A stretch of DNA of 64,000 nt from Trichopria drosophilae (Eukaryota; Arthropoda; Insecta; Hymenoptera; Diapriidae): the NCBI GenBank assembly GCA_030407085.1, contig CM059585.1, positions 99,728,501 through 99,792,500 on the forward strand, written 5' to 3'. The notes beneath the pieces were generated by a model, which was not told where the DNA came from, made no database searches, and saw only the letters and a list, made by a program, of their open reading frames with translations. Below, piece after piece: positions 12,871 to 23,228 of the stretch (the stretch's first letter is position 1; each line of letters begins with the position of its first letter). A program made the translations under genes and the position numbers.

Positions 12871-13229
12871 TTTGGGTTACTCTTTGGATTACCTACTTTG
12901 GGTCTAATTCGCTCAGACTTAGAATGTATATAGTTCATGTCAACCATCAGATTATAAGTAATTTTCATTTTTTAATTTGCAATGTTTCTATTTGCCACAA
13001 AAGACATCATCAAAGCAGTGATATCATTAAGTCTTTTAATGTATTGTGAATTATTCAGAAATTGATATCACTTCTCACGATCTACTTCGATTTCTAATAC
13101 AACGGTAATGATTTACTATATTAAACTGATTGCGGGTTATAATATTTTTTCAAAACTTACCATCTTCGAGTAGGATTATTTAGGACGGTTTTCGAGACTT
13201 ATTCAATTTTTAATTACGTAGTTGAATTT
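12871..13229. other. Intergenic, nothing recognised
   Basis: AT-rich with no paired repeat or coding signature. Confidence 0.45.
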
Positions 13230-13960
13230 TGAATTTCCGTTTTCTCGGAACGACAAATGACAAATGTACGATTCGACGCATCCTCCGAACCAAGCCTTAA
13301 ATGCCAACTGTCAATGTTCATCCTTTACTATAAAATATGGTTCTGGTTGCAATGAACAATGTTAATTATCACACAATGTTATTCGTTGGTGGGACATACG
13401 GATATAATTTCTTGCACATATATTAATTTATTCGGGGGCACATGTATAGTTAAATTGACATCGCCCTTACGTAAACCTTACGCAAGTCGCGATTTATTGT
13501 TCCGTTTGAACGGCGACATTATAATCTGCGTTTTGTATATATGGAGTTGCATGAAATCGTCGTTAGAACGCATCCGACGATCGGCAAATCTATACGCGCG
13601 TTTAATCCTATTGTATGAGTTATGTTATGCAATTGGACTTCTATTGATTTTATTGCCTTCATGGAGCAGTAGCGGAAAAGAGGACACGGACACGACGTCA
13701 TCGGTTTCGTTATTGCTGATACACGTCATAAATTATAAGACACCCAACTATCTCGCGACGATCCCGAAAAAGATCCACGAAACTTTATCGAGCTTTCCCT
13801 GACACTTTTCACGGGAACAAAGAGTCAGATATCGAGCGGGGGTTAAAGGAGGTAATTGGACCGCGCGAGATGCTATCCAAAGGGGCCAATTGCCATCAGA
13901 CCTTTCTATCGAGCCAACAAAAAACTGACAACTAGCCTCCTCTAACAATGAAGAGCACGT
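13230..13960. promoter_or_regulatory. Candidate conserved block holding the longest open frame
   Basis: Repeat-free and more GC-balanced than its surroundings, with many CpGs. It contains the longest open frame in the window (147 codons, ATG at 13359, stop ending 13802). That peptide starts MLIITQCYSL, has a leucine-rich stretch near residues 80-100 (LYELCYAIGLLLILL), and resembles no family I know. Antisense frames are also open here (13519-13701, 13748-13948), as expected of CpG-rich DNA under non-coding constraint. I favour a regulatory element over a gene, but a small membrane protein or lncRNA exon is possible. Confidence 0.25.
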
Positions 13961-14741
13961 TCTAAATTAGGTTACAAGCTTGTCTCCTAAGACAATGCCC
14001 ACGGTTTGGGCTGTGGTTTGCACTATTCGAAAATAGCCCACTGAAATACCATAAAAACTCTAACAGTACTTGTATATCTGAAATAGTAGAATTTTACTAA
14101 TAACTAGCCTAAAAAATGTACGATTAACCCAGTCGCTGCGGATGACAAAGATGTTTGTCATTTAGGACTTTTCTCTGACTACGGCCAAAACGCAAATCTT
14201 TGTCAAAAAATTAGTCTAATGATGTCAATAATTGGCCAGAGAGGTGAACTCCTCAAGCCAAGGTGAATAAATAAATAAATACATAACACAGGTCTACAAA
14301 AAGAGGGTCTTGGATGTTGTTGGGAAGCTGTGGATCATTTCCGACGTAATTGTATGCGTAGAATCCAAACTCGAAGTCAGAATTGGTCCATCACGTCAAG
14401 TTTTTGAGATATTTGAGGTCATTTACTCGAAAAACGCGTTATTTTGCTATGTTTGAGGTTACGCACAGGACGCAACCATTTTTTTGTTGACCTTCTGTAT
14501 ATCTATTTGCATCTTTTAGTACCTGCTTTACCCTTCAAAATCAGGCTTAATTCGATCACCTAAGATTTTTTCTTACAAAGTTACGGCCACTTTGAAATTA
14601 CGAGATACATTTTATTAACGTTATCACAAAAACATTCACAATAATGAAACGTGATTTTGCAAAATTTCAAAGTGAGCATATGCCCTGTTTCGGAAATATG
14701 AAGGATCAAAGTTGACCAATAAAAGTCCAATAAAAAATGTA
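13961..14741. other. Intergenic, probably decayed repeat
   Basis: Phrases such as 'CAAATTTCAAAGTGAGC' and 'TTACGGCCACTTTG' have the feel of old interspersed repeat, but I could not align this stretch to another part of the window. No gene is seen. Confidence 0.35.
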
Positions 14742-15677
14742 CATCAATTTCACATTTATACTCGAATAATAATATTAAAAAAAATCAGACGATATGGTTC
14801 TTTACAGATTTTTGGCTGCTGATTACGAATCTGAAGTCAGATTTTAAAATTTCAAAATGGCGGATTCAAATGGCGGAGGACTTTTTTGAAAATCGATCTA
14901 ATTTGCCTAATCAGCGACCCCGAAAACCCCCAAGTAATAATTTTTAAGCAAATTAGATCGATTGAACATTTTCAATATCAATTCAACGTTAGATTCAACT
15001 TCATCAACTACAGAAACCTTAAGCTGGCGAGTTTCAAACAAATTGCATTACTTTTTTCAAAAGCTATCAGCTATATTGGACCTGCCGTTTTGAATTTTGA
15101 AAAACTAGCATCCGATTCGTAATCAGCGACCACAAAAACCCCTTACTAACATTTTTTGGGCAAATTGGATGGATTTTCTGAAAAGTCGTCCGCTATATTG
15201 GATCCACCATTTTGAATTTTGAAAAACTAACAGCCGATTCGTAATCAACGACCCCGAAAACCCCAGAATAACGTGTTTCTAGCGAATTGCATTTTATTTT
15301 TTAAAAGTCATCCGCCATTTTGAATGTTTAAAATCTGACTTCAGATTCGTAATCAGCGAGCCCAAAAACCCCCAAGTAATAATTTTTAGGCAAATTAGAT
15401 CGATTTTCAAAAAAGTCGTCCGCCATATTAGATCCGTCATTTTTAATTTTTAAAATCTGTCTTCAGATTCGTAATCAGCGACCCCAAAAATCTCCGAGTA
15501 ATCATTTTTAGGCAAATTAGATCGATTTTCAAAAAAGTCCTCCGCTATTTGGGATCCGCCATTTTGAATTTTTAAAATCTGACTTCAGATTCGTGATCAG
15601 CAGCCAAAAATCTGTAAAGAACCATATCGACTGATTTTTTTAAATATTATTATTCGAGTATAAATGTGAAATTGATG
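14742..15677. repeat. TIR-flanked palindrome enclosing a tandem array
   Basis: The left end (CATCAATTTCACATTTATAC) is repeated inverted at the right end (about 15658-15677). Pairing runs inward through GATATGGTTCTTTACAG and AATCTGAAGTCAGATTTT for about 170 bp. Between the arms lies the tandem array at 14870-15620. It is a MITE-like element whose interior has expanded as a minisatellite. Confidence 0.8.
14870..15620 (-). repeat. Tandem array of ~120-bp units with CCGCCAT pairs
   Basis: The phrase TTCGTAATCAGCGAC or a close variant recurs near 15120, 15241, 15349, 15470 and 15591, a spacing of about 109-121 bp. A further CTAATCAGCGACC lies near 14907. Each unit then reads CCCCAAAAACCCCC, a spacer, and CCGCCAT..TTGGATCCGCCATTT. 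The frame at 14886-15122 (+) is a repeat by-product. Confidence 0.85.
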
Positions 15678-15827
15678 AAATCGCGAAAATCGCGAGCGTG
15701 CATGCAAATCGTTACCACACCTAGCGGCGCAGTGGCGAATCTCCCTGAAGAATGAAAAAGGCGGTTCCTTTACCGCGCACGCGCAGACAGATTGTTTATT
15801 TTATTAATATCGTCTGGTTAACCCTTT
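15678..15827. other. Short GC-richer unique segment
   Basis: It contains TCGCGAAAATCGCGA, CACCTAGCGGCGCAGTGGCG and a GCGCACGCGCAG run. It sits between two repeats and may be a regulatory remnant. No coding content is seen. Confidence 0.25.
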
Positions 15828-15831
15828 AGGG

Positions 15832-16410
15832 ACATGTACATAAATTTAACCTAATGTTTGACAGTGCTTTGTAGTAATAAAGCACAGTAAAAAAATGTTT
15901 GTAATCAACGTTTTTTATTGCCCAAACTCTGCTCTTATGAATGGTGTATCGAAAAGGGCTGCAAATTTAAAAATAAAACATTACGAGCCATTTAATAAAA
16001 ATCCGAATTTTTATAAGATTTTTGTTCACTTTTTTTTTATCATTTCCCGTATTATAATAGCTCAGATATTTATAAATATCATATTCAAAATGTTTAGGCT
16101 AAAGGATAGAACTAGTGCAAAAAATTAAATTTCAAAATGCCGGCTCAAAAATGGCTCTTAAATTCGTTTTTTTTTTTCAAAATCATAGTCGCGTGTACTC
16201 AGTCGACTCACCCGAATGAAATAATTTCAAACTTGTTTCCCGGGTTTTTCGGGATTGTTGGCACCAAATTTGAAGTTAGTTTCAACAATTGAAAATGGTG
16301 AATCCGCCGTGGAAAATGTATTTACTAAAATCAAACGAAATCACTTCATTCTCGGTACTTGGTGGTTTTTGGGGTCGCTGATTCCTGATTGTAGAATAAG
16401 ATTCCGTATA
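15832..16410 (+). mobile_element. piggyBac-like MITE (CCCTTTAGGGAC family), copy 1
   Basis: It begins TTAA (15828-15831) then CCCTTTAGGGACATGTACAT. The order of blocks (AAAGCACAGTAAAAAAATG, AATCAACGTTTT, TATTTATAAATATC, a satellite-module fragment) recurs at 31499-32330 and, inverted, at 37290-37674 and 44700-45270. A matching right TIR was not found. TTAA plus CCC ends is the piggyBac signature. Frames at 15895-16128 and 16255-16464 are incidental. Confidence 0.6.
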
Positions 16411-16480
16411 TACACAAGTGAAAGTAATTTCTTTAACGAGAGTGAATTGAATGTCGCAGACTAGCGGACGCATGAGTAAC
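16411..16480 (+). repeat. Short dispersed repeat, copy 1
   Basis: TACACAAGTGAAAGTAATT through GTCGCAGACTAGCGGACGCA to CATGAGTAAC is repeated at 18092-18160 in the same orientation, and degenerately at 35560-35640 inverted. Function and superfamily unknown. Confidence 0.75.
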
Positions 16481-18091
16481 CATCTTTAAATAGAAAGCTT
16501 TAAAATTGGTGCGTTTTACTAACTAAATAGTTAAGACATCCATTTATGAAGTAAATGATGCAAAGAATTCGAAATTTACACTGCAAAATATCTTATGCTA
16601 ATTCCTTTTTGTTGCGGTAAAACCAGTCATTAGTCAGCGCTACTACTGAATTATTGTACTAACCAATACCATTCTAACCACCTTTAAGATAGTAGATAAT
16701 CTGATAAAATGGGAGGCTAGTGTCTGCAAACGATCAAAATAATATTTTTTACTTCAGCATTTTAAAAAAAACACATTTGCTCAAAAGATCGTCTATTAAA
16801 ATTTTGAACTGACATAAATGTCTTCCTTTTTTAACTACGATTTAGTTTTGATTTTGAATTCCGTTGTGAACGTATATTTTTGGAGTGACGATAACTGAAA
16901 TAATATTGGTTTCGTTCGTTCTACGTCAATTATTAAAACGTATCAGATTCGGACAAGGAGAAAATCAATCTGGCACAATTCACCGCAATGTATTCTGAGT
17001 GACGTGAAATTCAATAAACATTTGATGTACAAATTGCTAGTCTCTCGTACAAAAAGGGGCCACTTTATCGAAATTATTGTTGTTTAAAATTTTAATTTCA
17101 TTTAGTTTTTGTCAATCGTTTTCAATTTAATTTCAATTTAGTACTTTGTGATCACACTTTGATTACTTTTTACAACGAATTTTAATTATAAAATCTGTAA
17201 TTGCCTATTGTATTTTCGACACGTATGTTCGATAGTAAATAAAAACTTGGAAAATAAACACGTATGTATAGTCGATTAACCAAAAAATATAAATTAAATT
17301 GCAATGAAGAATCAAAGATCGAATGTGAAATCTAAGATAGTCGATTCGTTATTTTATATTAATGAAAATAATTGTTATGATTATGAATGGGAGTCTAATA
17401 AACGATTAAGTATACTGAATTGATCAAGTTCTCATAACCTATATTTTCTAAATGGATACGATCACGAAAAGAATCAATTACACGAGCCATATGACTGAGT
17501 GATTGGCGGTGATTATTCCAGCCCTATACTAACGAATTGTTCATTATTACGTAGTAATTGCGGATTTTTCTAAAGTGCTTATCATGCCGATGTGTTATTT
17601 GGATTTCGTGTTAATCATTCCATTTAACGATTATTAATTTCCTACTTCATAATAATTTTTTTGTTATTGGATAAGGATTTAGAAATATATAGAACAGAAA
17701 AATAACGTTTATGCTTTTTTTAGTCACTTGATTCCTTAGAAGAATAAAAACTTATTATAAGGCCATCACGTTAATCGTGCTTGTTTCTATTCTCGGTTAT
17801 TCTATTTATTGCAACTTGTTCATTTCATTTAAATTACATGTTTTAATCTCACACTTAATAAAAAAAAAAGAATCTGAAGATAGTTTGTCAATTAATGTAT
17901 GTTGAATGTAATGGTATGTTGATATGTTGAATTAACTAATACAAATATTTTTTATTTAACAATTTCTCTTTTGTACGTTTTTTATTCGGATTACAACCAA
18001 AAGTAATATTATGTACCTTTCGGTAGTCTAGTAAAATATCAAAGACCTTGTAACCACACTAATACTACAGAGTGTAGTAAGTTTCCTTATG
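16481..18091. other. Intergenic, no feature recognised
   Basis: AT-rich sequence without paired repeats or recognisable coding frames. Confidence 0.5.
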
Positions 18092-18160
18092 TACACAAGT
18101 GAAAGTAATTCCTTTAACGGGAGGTAATTAATGTCGCCAACTAGCGGCAGCATGAGTAAC
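18092..18160 (+). repeat. Short dispersed repeat, copy 2
   Basis: Direct-orientation partner of 16411-16480; nearly identical over TACACAAGTGAAAGTAATT and over CTAGCGG..GCATGAGTAAC. Confidence 0.75.
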
Positions 18161-18415
18161 TATATTGCTTGCATTGTTTGTGTGGATGTTTTTCTTTCCG
18201 AGTTTCAGCTAACGATAAAACTTTTTAAACGCTAAAAGTTGCCATTTTTACAAATATAAGGACATGATTAACGAAAAAAAAGTTCACCTAAACATAGCAA
18301 ACATTAATCTTTAGGAAACAGTTTTATCTCATAATACAATAGAAAATTTAATTTAATATTTTAAGTTTGTATAATATGTACTGTAACAACGTTCTTAATT
18401 AAGCGGTCCCTTTAA

Positions 18416-19262
18416 CTCATTAACCGCAAGACATTTTTTAGCTGCAATTTCAATCAAGTATTTCGTATCAAAATCAATGTTGAAAAAAATTGGCAAGTAT
18501 TTTTGAGGTCACTCTGCAAGATTCCCAGGTCAACATTGAGTTACAGTCAACAGGAATATTAACTTAAACCAACTGGGAGCTTTTTAACAAGAAATATCTA
18601 AAAATGAAATGTTCTTAGAATTTATTGAGAAATATAATTGAATTTTATTATATTTTGAGAAATTCTGAAAAAAAAATGTTAGAATGTTCTATGACGAATT
18701 CTAAGCGTTTTTTTCCCTGTACAATTTTTCTAAAAAATAGTGTTTGTAATAATTGAATTTCAAATATTATGCTTAGGATTTATGTCTGCAGCTTTTAGAA
18801 AAAATTGCAAATAACTAAAAATGCTCAGAATTAATCGCAGAAGATAGTCAAATTTTACAGAATTTTTACCAAATAATTTAAAAGTTTGAATAAAATATAT
18901 ATAACAAATTTTTCAAAATATCATCAAAAAAATCTTTAAAAATTCCACTACATTTCTCAATGAATTCTAATACATTTCATTCCTAGAATCTTATAAAAAA
19001 AAAGCTCATAGTTTTTGAACTAGAGCGTAGGGTAATTTTCAAAGAAATTTTCATTGAAGACATTTTTGGGGTCGCTACAATTATGTGGTGTGTAAAACTA
19101 AAATTTGTTCTTAAAATATTTTGACCACCTACGTACATAGTTTCAATAGAATCCCAATTTTTTGGCAATTCTTTTCAAGATTTTCGCCATATTGGAATTC
19201 CTAATACCTGAAACTCAACTTTTGCCGTTGTCTTATCCTATTTTCAAAATCAAAACCATTAA
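18416..19262. mobile_element. Decayed piggyBac-like palindrome (ACGCCC family), copy 2
   Basis: It opens TTAA (18412-18415) then CTCATTAACCGCAAGAC. It then follows the intact copy at 29724-30863: TTTCAATCAAGTATTTCG, a GAGGTCACTCTGCAAGATTCC block, and on the far side AAGCTCATAGTTTTTGAAC and CGCCATATTGGAATTCC. The right terminus is too decayed to place exactly. Confidence 0.6.
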
Positions 19263-19889
19263 TTCTTAATTATTTCCAAATCTTACCAGGAGAAGGCAAT
19301 GTTATTATGTCCATTTTTAAACTTAACAATAAAAATGTCAGTTTCATAAGACGATACAATAACTGTTGTTGTTTTACAGAAAAATACATAGCGATTATTC
19401 TTCATCTGACAGAAGTAGGTTATGTATAGTCTAAAATTTGCCACACTACAAAGAAACACCTGACTAGATTTCACAAGTTTATATAATTCAACTCTTACTC
19501 TGCATAATATATCTATTAGATAAGGCAAAACATTTTAGTAGTTATTTACAACGTATTATATTGTTTCCTTTATGATATACCGAACCTCTCTTGACTTCAA
19601 TATGAATGTGTTTCTATAATTTATCCATATTCCCGTACTTTCGAATTCACAATTTTTTATATGGAACATCGGCTGTTATTAACGCGTTCGTCGTCAAATT
19701 TATGAAATCTTCTAATTCTGAAATATGTGGTCTCTAAATTCCTCAGAGTGAAAATTCACTCTTAATAGAGTTTTAATAGAACTATTAAAAGTGAACACAA
19801 ATTTATTCTATTTTGGGGGAAAAAATTATATTAGAATAAAGAATTAACAATTTTTTAATTATAACAATAATAAAAAAAAAATTTTATGG
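19263..19889. other. Intergenic, nothing recognised
   Basis: AT-rich; the frame at 19283-19528 (-) shows no recognisable protein. Confidence 0.45.
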
Positions 19890-20010
19890 CAAGACTACTC
19901 GGGGGTTTCTGAGGTCGCAGATTCCGAATCTGAAGTCAGTTTTTCGACAATCCAAATGGCGAATCCAATATGGCGGAAGAATTTTTTGAAATTACTCTAT
20001 ATTTACGACT
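19890..20010 (+). repeat. Single unit of the ATGGCGG module
   Basis: Reads CGGGGGTTTCTGAGGTCGC, then CCGAATCTGAAGTCAG, then AATGGCGAATCCAATATGGC, the + strand version of the tandem unit at 14870-15620. Confidence 0.7.
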
Positions 20011-20254
20011 TTATTCTATAAATCACGGCGTAACTAATATGCAAGTAGTCATACCACAATTCTGAATACGAGTTTGAGTTTTGACAGTAAAAAACTGGAC
20101 GCCTATGGTTAAATAGAAATTTTTTATCAGATGCAAATTCCTTGAATTAAAATGTGTCCAAGAGAATCATGATTTTATCAGAAATGTTTTAAAATCATCT
20201 GCTTAGTATTGATTTCTTAAATTTCTAAAATTCCAATGATGAAAAATACACTGA

Positions 20255-20480
20255 TTTCCATTGACAAAGTGAAATTCACCTTTAAATGACCTTCAAGGAC
20301 ATGATGAAGGTCACAGTCAGATGTAACGATTTCCGTTCTTTCTTTCATCCTGATTTTTGTGGTTATAAGTATGTGTTGCCATTTAAAAGTGTCGATTTGA
20401 CCTTGAAATGACAGTCAAGGTCACGTTCAAGGTTAAAAATAAGGTCTGGATTGAATCGCCAGAGGGAAATCCTGTGTTGT
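20255..20480. repeat. Cluster of AGGTCA / TGACCT words
   Basis: TGACCTTCAAGGACATGATG, AAGGTCACAGTCAG, TTGACCTTGAAATGAC and CAAGGTCACGTTCAAGG lie within about 130 bp. AGGTCA is the half-site of many nuclear receptors. A similar cluster occurs at 46620-46800, which suggests a dispersed repeat and not a unique enhancer. Confidence 0.5.
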
Positions 20481-20499
20481 CCAAAACTTCTTGACCGAA

Positions 20500-21240
20500 A
20501 TTGTGATATCCTGAATAAGGCCTTTTAGTGACGTCATATCTCACGATTATCAGAATCGCTACTAATCAAACGGCACGCGTTCGTGACAATGATTTGACGT
20601 CAAAACCGATTAGAATGATCAATAAGAAATAAAAGTATCTCAAGATTGATTCGTATTTTTTATTGCAAATACATATTTTTATGATTTTATTCATAAAAAA
20701 AAGTCAGAACCGGCATTAGTCATTGCATCGCTCGCTGTTTTTATACTCTCATTCTGTTTTGCCGGAAGAATAAGCGAATCGTTACGTACTTATGTTAGCA
20801 AAAAAAAAAACTAGTTTCTCCGCATGCGAACACGTGGCGCCTATATGCTAAATAAGGAATTCTACACAATACTTCCGCATCCTTGCAATGGAACGGACAA
20901 AGACGGAACGATGCGGAAAAGTGTAATAAAGTAAGAGCTGCATAGTAAAAAAAAAAATGTCGTCGGCACCATTGCAGCAGCCTTGTGTAAAAGCATACAT
21001 TTTTCTGGCATTTGCGGAGCATAAATTTCCATTGCGTTCGCGTTCTGGGTAAAATATCTGCCTGGCCAGCAATAACGCGACACTTTCGCTTCGTGACACC
21101 ATGCCACCACGGCGAACAAGAAAGTCGCGGGCATTAAAATGAAAATGAACGGAGCTTCTCCGTTGCCCCGAATACGAGGCAATACATTTTGGTAAAATTT
21201 TGGTCATTTAAAGTCGTTGACGCTAAAGCGTCCATTGTTC
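20500..21240. promoter_or_regulatory. Candidate conserved non-coding block
   Basis: Repeat-free and more GC-balanced, with ACACGTGG near 20829, TGCATCCTTGCAATGG-like words and CpG-containing stretches near 21050-21180. Three overlapping minus-strand frames (20795-21022, 20848-21207, 20862-21182) are open in all phases, which argues against coding. I infer regulatory DNA or an unannotated non-coding exon. Confidence 0.25.
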
Positions 21241-21404
21241 TGAATTTCCTTTGCTTCTGGTGTTTAAACTACTACCAGCATTACTTATTTGCAATACGTG
21301 GAGACTAATACTTTGCTAACATGTCAAACGCTTTGCATATTGACCCATTAGGTCCTGAATGGATATAGTTTCACTAAAGGTACTAAAAATGTTCAAGCTG
21401 GCAC

Positions 21405-21637
21405 ATCTGACATAAAATTATAGTGATTACAGAATTAAATTAACTGAATTTTCAGAATCTTTTGTTAGATTTTTCAAAAAATTCAACCATGAAAAACTCT
21501 ATACGATTATTAAAAAAAACATTTTTCAAATTATTTTTTTCTTTATATCGTTTTTCTGCATTGAAATAAGTTCAGAATTTTTGTTTGAAGTAAAGAAATT
21601 GTGTCCTGGAGACTGGTACTTTAAAATGGACATATTA
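21405..21637 (+). repeat. Dispersed repeat, copy 1 of pair with 51062-51270
   Basis: CAGAATCTTTTGTTAGATTT, CAACCATGAAAAACT and AAGAAATTGTGTCCTGGAGA recur with small changes in order at 51062-51270 in intron 1 of the yippee-like gene. No termini were found. Confidence 0.65.
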
Positions 21638-22193
21638 GAGGCAGTCCATAAATCATGTGTACAATTTGTCATTCATTTTGGACCTCCCCCCTTCCTCTCT
21701 TATCCACGTTGATATTGAATATTTGTTACCTCTTTAATTTGGAAACCCCTTCAAAAATGAGTAAAAATTACTACCTTTCAAATTTTCAAGAAAAAAAATC
21801 TTTTTTATCATTTGTTGTTGCCTACTTTTGGGGAAATAATTCATCTTATTTATTTAAAAAAATATATACATACTGTTTTTCTTTTTTCTTAAATACTGTA
21901 GCTGCAGAAAGTATAAGTAAATGACCTTCAATTGTTTGGATATATTGAATTTTGTTGTGACCAATAAGTTAGTTAGTGCTTTTTTTAACTCCGAACTTTT
22001 TCTCAAAAGAACTATTTTTTCTTCAAAAGTTCCTTTCTTCATTTTAATTTTTGTCTCGTTATTTTTATTTAATGTCCACGTGCATGATTGCTTTGATCCC
22101 CCCCTTCCCCCTCGTGGACAATCGTGGACAATTGTGGACTTTCGCTTATCCCCCTTTCCCCCAAAACTGTCTACGTGGTTTATGGTCGTCCCC
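21638..22193. mobile_element. C-rich MITE with CCATAAA ends
   Basis: The left end reads AGGCAGTCCATAAATCATGT and the right end is the complement of GGGGACGACCATAAACCACG. The right end is followed by TTAA (22194-22197); the left flank is TTAG. Both subterminal zones carry runs such as CCTCCCCCCTTCC and CCCCCCCTTCCCCCTC plus repeated GTGGACAAT. Overlapping frames on both strands (up to 153 codons) are by-products of the biased sequence. The layout resembles a CCATAAA-ended repeat that I recall from several animal genomes; this was not checked. Confidence 0.65.
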
Positions 22194-22197
22194 TTAA

Positions 22198-22841
22198 CAT
22201 TTCGAAAATAAAGGTGAAAATAACCAAATTGGTGACTAAAAAACGAAAAAATCAGAGGCGTGTTCAGGAATTTTTTATTCTCGGAAATCACGGGCACCTC
22301 TTGTAGAGATTCCAACGTCGCATTTGGACCTGGTGACCATAAACCAAACTACCTTCACCGTCCTTTGTTGATTCATAATCATATTTATGTTACAAGTTTC
22401 CTAATTTTCTGATGTTGTATACTTTGTCGGTCTGTTACAGGTTTTAGTTAAATTCAGTCTTCAGAAAGATCAGTTCATAATCGTAACAAAATTCATTAAT
22501 AAAGTTTCTTAACTTTGAGTATTTTGTAATAAAATGAGTTTTTAAGTCAATAATGTCCATTTAATCAAAAAAAATTTGAAATCAGATTATCAATCAGTTT
22601 AAAAAAATTCAAAGACTCGTAATCAGTAACTCCAAATCTCTCCGAGTAACAATTTCATGCAAATCCGACGAATTTTAAATAATTTGTCAAAAATGTTTTA
22701 TATTTTTCAAAACTGACCGTAGATTTGTAACCAGTGACCCAATAAACTCACAATCCATTATGAAATTTATCATTTTCTTTGCATGATAAAATGAACCATT
22801 TTTATACAATTTTTAATGCAATTTAATTAAACCGTAGTGGG
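22198..22841. other. Intergenic with satellite-module remnants
   Basis: ATCAATCAGTTTAAAAAAAT, CTCGTAATCAGTAACTCC and TTTGTAACCAGTGACCC (about 22590-22745) are decayed pieces of the ~120-bp module. Otherwise nothing is recognised. Confidence 0.4.
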
Positions 22842-22945
22842 TTTAGTAGTAAGATGTGGGCCAAATATCCTTCACTGGTACCGTTACTACTTACGTTGTA
22901 ATGAAGGTAAAAACCAAATCTGTTGATCCGCATCTTACTACTTAA
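22842..22945. mobile_element. Short MITE with AGTAGTAAGATG ends, copy 1
   Basis: The left TTTAGTAGTAAGATGTGG pairs with the right CCGCATCTTACTACTTAAA, giving a 104-bp element with an internal CCGTTACTACTTA. A second copy at 54825-54914 shares ends and interior. Confidence 0.75.
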
Positions 22946-23214
22946 ATAGTATCCGCAACTTATATACTGTACTTTTCCTAATTACTTGCGTAAAATTCGA
23001 TTTTCTGCGCTCAGCGGTCAAACCAATCTCGTGCGGGAATTACCTGTTTTGCGCCCGTGTTGCGTAATGCGGGTACTATTTCGTGAGTGAGGACTAAAAT
23101 AGTTAATATAAACCATGCAATTCTATAGAGAGTTATTATTCAATGTTATTCCTCGCGAGTCGTGCCATCTCCAATAACAATCTGTTATACGATTTTTCAT
23201 TTTAGCAAGATGAA

Positions 23215-23228
23215 CCACCAGGTGGCAG
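23215..23228 (+). promoter_or_regulatory. CTCF-like motif
   Basis: CCACCAGGTGGCAG fits the core CTCF consensus CCASYAGRKGGCR closely. CTCF is present in most insects and acts as an insulator or chromatin-boundary protein. This is a single motif match, so chance is possible. Confidence 0.35.

Noticed and set aside
14870..15620. CRISPR array
   Set aside because: Repeat units are ~120 bp, degenerate, and inside a TIR element in a eukaryotic genome; there are no short identical repeats with unique spacers.
21854..22315. 153-codon minus-strand frame
   Set aside because: It lies across a MITE with C/G-run subterminal repeats and overlaps open frames on the other strand; the peptide is compositionally odd and unrecognisable.
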